Source of the DNA: Lepidodermella squamata
Taxonomy: Eukaryota; Gastrotricha
Direction of reading: 5' to 3'
DNA length: 64,000 bases
Assembly (NCBI GenBank): GCA_047495785.1
Contig: JBLDXI010000009.1
Coordinates: 310,001-374,000, forward strand
Position numbers and translations under genes: made by a program. The notes beneath the pieces are model-generated. The model saw only the letters and a program-made list of their open reading frames with translations. It had not been told where the DNA came from and did no database searches. The first letter of the stretch is position 1, and every line of letters begins with the position of its first letter. Below, one piece after another: positions 56,791 to 64,000 of the stretch.

Positions 56791-59700
56791 TTACGAAGGC
56801 TGTGAAGGAAAGGCGAAGTCGTAGCGTGACTTGGTGTTACGATGAAGCACACTTAAACGTTCCATTTCCTTGCATAGTGCCGGGCACGGCTTGCATAGAC
56901 TCATGAGAGACTCTGGGAGGTCGATGATGCCGATGCTGCTCAGGCCCCGCTTTCCGCGTGAAATTTGGACGTAAAAATGCCTTGGGGACGTTTCGGCAAT
57001 AATATACCGATCAAATTGGCAACCTGAAGACACGAGATTTTGACTTTGCTAAATAAAATTATCACAACATTAAACCTTGCGTGCAGTGAGTGGTCATTAC
57101 ATCTGCTTGCCTCAGCTGAACGGCCGTAATGGTGATGGATACGGTTTTCCGTTGGTTGTGCTTGCTGTTCGCGATTTTAACGCGATTTCGCAATTTATGT
57201 TGCATTGGAGGCAACGCAATAACGTTATCGGGAAGGCCTGGGGGTTGGTTCGGCGGCTTATACCTCAACTTCCCCGACGCGAGTTCCACTAAGACATATT
57301 CAATGGTTGCGCGCTTCTTAGTTGACGGATCGATCGGAATACGGAATCGCATTCCTTCAAATTCTCGCTGAAATTTAGGAAAAATAATTAAACATTTCGG
57401 GATGTATGAAATATTACAAGAACGTATTGCGTATTTTCGGGAAACTTCCAACCAACAATTCGTCCCCTTGTGCCGTTCGCCAAACCTAAATAATTCAAGG
57501 ATGATTCATCTAAAGAACAATTTGAACAGGACTAAAATTGTTATCATGCTGAAATTTAAAAAATCCTTTTAGAATTTCATATCAAATTTATGGTTTATCG
57601 GATATACGTAATCACAATCCCTAAAACTGAAATAATCGAATGAATTTTCAAGGACAATCATGCTTTCTTATAAAAATTGACAAATAATTTGGTTTCGCTT
57701 AAAGTATGTCTTAAGTTTTAAAGTCTTAAGTAACGGATATCGGATAAAAATACCCATCGGAACGTTAAGGCTCGTTGAAATTAGCACATTGGCACCCAAG
57801 TACAACGGCAGGAATGTTTGAATTCTCTCCAATTTCTCATCGCCCAGTGTTTTCAAGAAATCAATTTCATGTTTGGAGAGCGGTTCTGCCTTATCGGAAG
57901 AGATTTTGAAATCAGCTTCGAGCATAATTGGTTCTTTCTCGCCTTTTTCGGCCAACTCAAGACAAACTGAACGAAGATGTTGTTTCGCCAATCGATGCCG
58001 TGTTTCATTTTGGGTGACTATTTTCGGACAAAACCCGTCTCCATCGGGGATTTTTCCAATTCGGTCGCGTAGAAGGTTCCAAATTTCGTCATCCCACAAG
58101 CCCTGGCGTATTTTCTCCTGTAAGGCTGCGTAATCAGGAGCGTCAGTACGGAGATTTTTCGTGAGCAACACAGTGTTTTGAGTGATCGTTCGATAGCATC
58201 GGAAACCCTCAGATTGGCCTTTTTCAGAATATAATAGGGACCCATTGACAGGGGGTAGTTGGAAGAAGTCGCCAGCAAGAACAACATTGGCACAGCCGAA
58301 AAAATTGCCTTTCCTCTTGTCGTCAAACACTTCTTGTATCCACTTTTCAAGAGCTTCGAGCTGATTTTGAGCTGTATTAATATGACATGAAAAAAATTAA
58401 AACTAGCGCACTTTTAAATAATCTACTTAATTAAAATTTAACATAGAGTCGATTCCATCATTTATTTGTCCGTCTAAAAATCCTTCCTAAGAATATTGAG
58501 CTACTAAAATAGTAATTACCCAACATTGAGAGTTCGTCAATGATGATCAATTTGAGGCCGCCGAAGCGTTGTCTGATGTTATCAGAAATGCTTTTGCAAT
58601 CGCTCTGGACGAATCCGCAAATTGCCGAGGCTAGAGTACAGCCGTTAACATTGATCGCAGCTACTCCCGAGACTGCCATTGTTGCAATGGAGCCCGGTCG
58701 TTGCCAGCTAGCAGCAAGAGCCAGCCATCCGCGGATTACCTATATGGTGTAAATAAATTGCTACAGCGTTAATAAATCGAGGTTATACTTACGGTGGATT
58801 TCCCAGCGCCTCCTAGGCCATGTAGCAGCAACACCTGCTGATGGTCAAGCAAAGTCTCAATTGACATATCGTCAACCTCGTCATCCAGAAGGCGTTGCAA
58901 AAAAGCTCTTCCTTGTACGATGAATGCCCTGTGCTGATCCTCGGTGTAGTTGAAAGCCTTCGAAATCTCATTTAAAGACGCAAAAATTGGAATTCGAATT
59001 TCAGGCTGGCCAGGGCTTCCCGGGACATTGACAAAAGCGTCTATTTGGTTTCGGGTCTGAGATTTACGTGCGTCACAGTAGGTGCTACTGCTTGATTGAT
59101 ACAAGCAATCATCACGCGCCAATTTGCCCAGAACAAGCACTTCAGTGACTGATAATGGCCGGTATTTACCTTCAGGCTTCGGCAATACATCGTTCAAAGC
59201 AACGGGAGACTCGCCATTTTCGATTTCGGTAGGCTTTTGCTTGATTCCGCTCTCCAAATCTTTCTGGCTAACGTGGCTCAGATGGCTCGGCAAATTTAGA
59301 TCAGCGAGAAATGACGTGTTATTTGAACCATCGACTTCAACTTCATCCGCGAGCCAGTTGTCTTCGTCGGCGTCCGAATAGATTTCAGAATCGACATTTT
59401 CCATACTTTCAAAGGAATAGTCGAATTCAGCTTGATTTTCTTCGTTTTCTCCCACGATTTCTGAAGCATTCAGGTCGCTCCGATTTGGCATGTTCTGAAA
59501 GTTCAGAAAATTTGAAGTTTAATATTAATTTACACATGATTAATTTTGATTATTACCTTCTCCATTTCTTTGAGGTGTTCATAATAAGCCTCGGTCATTT
59601 GCTGGCCTTTAAGCAGCATGTCCCAGCGATCTTGATTATACTTAATATATTTCAGGCCGTTATCCGACACGTCTCCGGACGTTAAGGCGTCTCTCCACGC

Positions 59701-62700
59701 TTCAGTCCAAGTGTTTTTAGAGCGTTTCAAATCGCCGATGCTTCGGGGTAACGGCACGAACATCAGTAAACAGGATAATGCGAAATCTTCCATCTGTTTA
59801 TCGTTTTCTATTCTTTGGGTAGGCAACAAGCCTGGGCCAACGACTACTACGACAGCTGGTTGCTCGCGTTGACGATATGCCATTTTTCTGAATTGAGCGT
59901 GCTCAGGTTGGAATCTGTAGCAATCGTCATTTTTCCCCAGGGCACATTTCTCGAAATGCATGGTGATATCATACCAGCACAAATTTTCAAATTCTTCAGG
60001 TCGCAATATGATATCGGAAATCGCATGGTACCCCTTGAAAGAACCGTCATTTTGTCGCTCGAGATTAACATTAACGTCTCGATTGTTCAAAAGAGCCAAG
60101 GCTGAGTTCAGGTACAGTCGACTGGAAACGTGGGACTCGTAAAACGCGATATCGTTCCTCAACAAATACAGTGCTGCCATTGGAGTGCAGATCTCTTGCC
60201 GGTGGGTCAAGTTGTACAGGAGACTGCGCAATCGCCCAGCGCCTCGTTGAGCTTCAGGGATGGTTTCAGTTTCTCTGTCTATTCGGCGCTTGATTGATTT
60301 CTCCAATCCTTCGGAGTACGCTTGGATAGCAGCTTTTGAATCGACATCTTCCTGAGGTTTCGTCACATACTTCACAGAATAGGTAATCGAACAGCCTCGC
60401 AAATGTCGTATGTCGTGATTCGATCTAATCAGCGAGAAAAGTTCAGACGAGAATCCATTCAGCCATTCACACCCTAGGGTTCGCCTTAACTTGACCTCTT
60501 CATCGATACGAACTCCAGCGGTATTATTGGACCCGATTGTAGTTTCAGCGGTACGATCTGCGGGCTTTCCAAAACGGCAGTAACAGTGCTTCATTCCTCG
60601 TTTTGGCCCTATGGTACATAAAAATTTAATTCAATTTCGTCATTGTAAAATATTTACTAATACCTTTTTTGAAACAACTGCTATAATGCATGTATGCATG
60701 TTCCTGGACAGCAGCAATGCCTTCGGTCAAGAAAATTGAATCGAAAATGAGTTTTCTTTCCTCCTCTGAAATTAAGCCGACCAAGCTTTCACCTGACAGG
60801 TGTCTGATGATCTTTTCATTGCATGCAATTACAGTCGCGTCGTCGATAGTGGCGGGGAGCGGAAAAGGCTGCGGAGTTGCCAGTCTCAAGCGAACTGAAG
60901 GTTTTAAATTCGTGAGGTCAAGACCAAAAGTTTCGGTCAGAGCGGTGAAACACTTTTCACGCAAAGAGCAAGCCGTAAAATTCGTGCTACAGCCAGGACA
61001 CGAAGCTATCGAGTAGGGGCAACGATTTGCATTCTTCATCTTTAAAAATAGCTCCAGCTTGCGCATAGACAAATTAGCTTTTCCGCAACAAGGACATATA
61101 AAATTCGGATGACCCTCTGCGTCGGTACCGTTGTGAAAAAATTTGAAAATCGGATACTCAGCTGAAGTTGCCGAATCAGCGAAATCCTTCAGAGCTGTTT
61201 CAAAATGTGGATCTTCGGCCTCTTCGAGGGATGTACGAGGCCCATCCAACCATAACAACGCATGCCAGTGTAGCGTTCCCGATCCTTGGCTTTCAATTCC
61301 GGCTGTCCAAGCTCGTACTCGGCCGAAATACCCACCGTCTGGGGTGGAACACTTTTTTTCACGATCCCAGCCGAGAAACGGGCCGAAAATGAATGCGGAC
61401 AGCTTGTCGAAATAAGCAGCAGCCGCAACAGGGTCCAATCCTGCATGTTTCTGGATCCAGTTCAGAGGTGGCAACGATTTCCCAGAATAAAAATCGTCTA
61501 AGGTTATTGCTGAGTCGGCGATTTCTGACTTATCTGGGTCAGACAATGTGAGCAGCCAATTGTTGTGATCGGTAGGTGATACCGTGACCATTAAATGGGG
61601 TTTGCCAAAACGACCGTAGTAGCCATACACACGGTTCCTCATTTCTTCGCGCTCGAACTTATTCCCAAATGTATTGCCGGCGGCCTTCTCAATACACTTG
61701 AGGACACGTGATGCAGAGCGAAGAGACTCGGGGATATCGCTCGGCTTTTGGTTTCGGCTTATTGCAGCTCTGGCCCCAATTTGGTACTGAAGCAGTTCAG
61801 AAAAATTTTCGGGTGAAACGCTTACAGCTTCCGCCGCAATATTCGGATCACATTTTAATCGCACAGACAGCTGCAAGTGCGCTCGTTTCCGAGCTATCAT
61901 ATCAAACGCCAGCAAAACGAAATTCGCATCTATCGCAAATCTTCGATCGGCTATTCGCATCAAATGTTTCACCGCTTTTTCTAACGAGACATGCACCGGC
62001 CGTGGGCATAAAGGCGAGCCAACCCCGTACGGGAACAAATTAGGAAAAGCCTTGATAAAAAATTCGGCGTCACGTTCATTTTGGAAGACGTTCGATGATG
62101 TCACACGAAAACGTTTTAGATTTTCGCCGTCTTTGATTTCATCAACTTTTTCGACATCAGGTTGCCGGCCTTGCGATGTGTTGACATCAAATAAACCAGA
62201 ATGAGTTTCTAACAATCCACCTTCATCTAAACCGCTATTCACGCGAATCGATTCTGCGCTGATGTCACCCATGATTTCTTCGCCATCATTCAAAATCGTA
62301 GTCAAATCCAACCTTTCATCATCTTCAGGTAATGCATTGAGCGCAACATCATCAATGGGAATCATTTTGAACGATTTGTTGTTTTGTTTCAAGAACATCA
62401 TGAAGTCACGCACCAATTCTCGCCGAACACGAACGTATTTTTGTTTGGCAATCTAACCATACAAGTCAAATATGAAATAAATCTCCAAAATTTCACAAAT
62501 TTTACCTTCATGTCATCGTCAGTAGCATTCGCGAAAACAACAAGGTAATCTTTATCTTCCAAAGCCATGGGCATTTGTGTAGCAGCAGGACCGGGAGTAG
62601 CGACAAGAGCAATCGTGTGGCTACGTAATTGTCTGCGTAAATTTCGACCGATTATTTGAATGTTCGCAGCAATTTGAACGAGCGATGTCATCTTTCGTTC

Positions 62701-64000
62701 CGCCCAAGACAATGACGAAAATTGTTCCGGCAATCTCCCAAACGCCCATCCATTTGCTATTGCCATCACAGGCGGCGTTTTTATGCTAGAAGAGCAAAGC
62801 GAGTCGTAACAATGCTTGCAAAACTGCATGGAAGTTCCTTCTGCACTGTTCGAAACGCCTGCAGGATTCAAAGCGAGGCCGGCTAATCGTTCGTCAATAT
62901 CCTTCGCGCAGTATTCCTGACGCACACTGCTAGGAATGGAATCGGCCCAACGCAATCGAGACAATCGGTTGTAGATAAACGACTGCTCCAGGATTTTCGT
63001 AATGATGTCTCGTTTTGGTACTAGTTCCTGACAGACAGCGCACACCGTTTCAGTCAAATTATCCGCCGAGAAGAAGTCCTTGATTTTGTTGACTGCATTT
63101 TCTTTCTTGAAATCAGAGATTGCTTCGAACACTCGCATGCTTGAATCGACATCGGCATCGGGTAAATCCTCCGGCTGAACCGTTTCCTATGAATAATTTT
63201 GTTTTCCCTTAAACGTTTCTCCAATTGTTCAAGCTGATTACCTTGACCTCGTATATATCTTCACTATAACAAGGTGTATCCTCGGCAATAAATAAATTGC
63301 GTGATTGAGACTTAGAGCCTGATTGTGCTTTTGGCGTCGTTGTCCCTGTCACTGTAGATTGTGAAGACTGCGGATGTTTTCCTACATAATAGTGAATAGC
63401 GAATGTGTATGCAGCACCATGGAGTAAATAGCCTACTTATTTCAGCGTCAACATCTTCGGCTTTCACCATTAAAGGTGTTTTCTTTATTTGATTCTCTGT
63501 TAGCAAGCCGCGCTCAATCAATCTCTTTGATTGCAAAGCAGATAAATGCAGCAATTCCATTCTTCCAAAGCACTGCTCTTTAAATTTGGACAGGGTTTCA
63601 AAACCGAACAATTTCATGGCAAAACAGGCGTGAAAATAAGCACCGATGCCTTCGACTTCGATTCGATTTGCATCCAATTGATCAATCTATCCGAATAATG
63701 TTAAATCAAGTTATTTTGCACTAAAGCCTACCATTTTCAATTTTAGAGGTGTCAAGCGCATTTCTGGCATAGCCTCTATTCTAGCAGGCCCAGACGGCGT
63801 TGAATGTCCAGTTGCGGATGATGAAGTCATAGGTCTTTTTACAACAAGGCTACCTCCTTCTACAAAACAACCACAGAATTAGAATAATTGTATCAATTAT
63901 AAAATGCATGCCTACCATTGTTAAAATCAAGCTGTCTTTTGCCACCCAAAACAGCTGGGCTTGCAAGGTCGATTCGCACAGGGAGTTTCGGAGGGGTCGA
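56791..64000 (-). CDS. Helitron Rep-helicase (RepHel), 5' end outside window
   Basis: Thirteen exons join in frame (64000-63916, 63859-63732, 63686-63437, 63381-63242, 63186-62506, 62452-60664, 60608-59557, 59494-58793, 58739-58520, 58371-57754, 57485-57424, 57367-57076, 57023-56791): about 2,080 codons with no stop or frameshift. In order: a Cys-rich N-terminal segment (VCAVCQEL...FCKHCYDSL, then PPVMAIANGWAFGRLPEQ); the Rep nuclease with HUH motif HWH in GTLHWHALLWLDG (about 61262-61270), a CPCC/CPGC zinc cluster, and paired catalytic tyrosines YSVKYVTK (about 60363-60381); and a PIF1-type helicase with Walker A GLGGAGKST, Walker B IIIDELSML, AGDFFQLPPV, LANGTRG, HCTQG and YVQISRGK. It nicks and unwinds DNA for rolling-circle transposition. 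Introns are 34-112 bp, as in host genes. The motif-V equivalent HCTQG differs from the usual HKSQG. Confidence 0.9.

Larger units (their letters stand above)
55247..64000 (-). mobile_element. Helitron-type rolling-circle transposon region (5' end outside window)
   Basis: Two minus-strand genes, a Rep-helicase and an RPA-like protein, lie in tandem with 441 bp between them. HUH nuclease, PIF1-type helicase and a single-strand DNA-binding protein are the coding set known from many Helitrons. The 5' end lies beyond base 64000. I could not identify the expected 3' hairpin and CTRR end below 55247, so the limits are only those of the coding region. Confidence 0.75.

Overview
The window is nuclear DNA from a small-genome invertebrate animal, not a prokaryote. 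Almost every gene is split by introns of about 40-120 bp with GT-AG ends, and the products are animal proteins: a tyrosine-kinase tail, Mnt, Mondo, GAS2-like, TLCD1/2, a Kunitz inhibitor, XRRA1, PPTC7 and a TMEM248 homologue. I joined exons by hand, using reading-frame continuity and splice signals, so boundaries are predictions. In about a dozen genes a 3' splice acceptor lies a few bases to a few tens of bases before the start codon. IMP4 and the CUEDC1-like gene sit head-to-tail 85 bp apart. Together these suggest spliced-leader trans-splicing, which would fit a nematode, flatworm, rotifer, chaetognath or similar lineage. I cannot name the phylum.

Layout. 1-19.5 kb is gene-dense: kinase 3' end (+); TMEM248/219-like (-, seven exons); Mnt-like bHLHZip repressor (+); sesquipedalian/PHETA-like PH protein (+, with a GC-AG intron); Mpv17/PMP22-family protein (-); a small six-cysteine secreted precursor (+); XRRA1-like LRR protein (-); PPTC7-like PP2C phosphatase (+); Kunitz protein with a hydrophobic tail (-). 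19.5-23.6 kb is mostly non-coding and carries a foldback element near 20.8-21.4 kb. 23.6-34.5 kb holds a TLCD1/2-like protein (-), the sugar-sensor transcription factor Mondo/ChREBP (-), a LINE relic (-) and an RS-rich zinc-finger protein (+). 34.5-42.2 kb is a long gene-poor stretch upstream of a GAS2-like cytoskeletal linker (+), whose introns are unusually large for this window. 47.9-53.2 kb holds a claudin-superfamily protein with a huge first loop (-), a small membrane ORF (-) and the CUEDC1/IMP4 pair (-).

53.5-64 kb is mobile DNA. A 642-bp MITE-like element has perfect 113-bp inverted termini and an 8-bp target duplication. Next to it is a Helitron-type region on the minus strand: a RepHel gene of at least 13 exons (HUH Rep plus PIF1-type helicase, open over about 2,080 codons and running off the right edge), followed by a five-exon gene for a short RPA70-like single-strand DNA-binding protein.

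Functional links. Mnt and Mondo belong to the same Max/Mlx bHLHZip network and lie about 20 kb apart. Rep, helicase and RPA-like protein make a coherent rolling-circle transposition set. The other genes look like unrelated housekeeping or cell-surface functions placed together by compactness.
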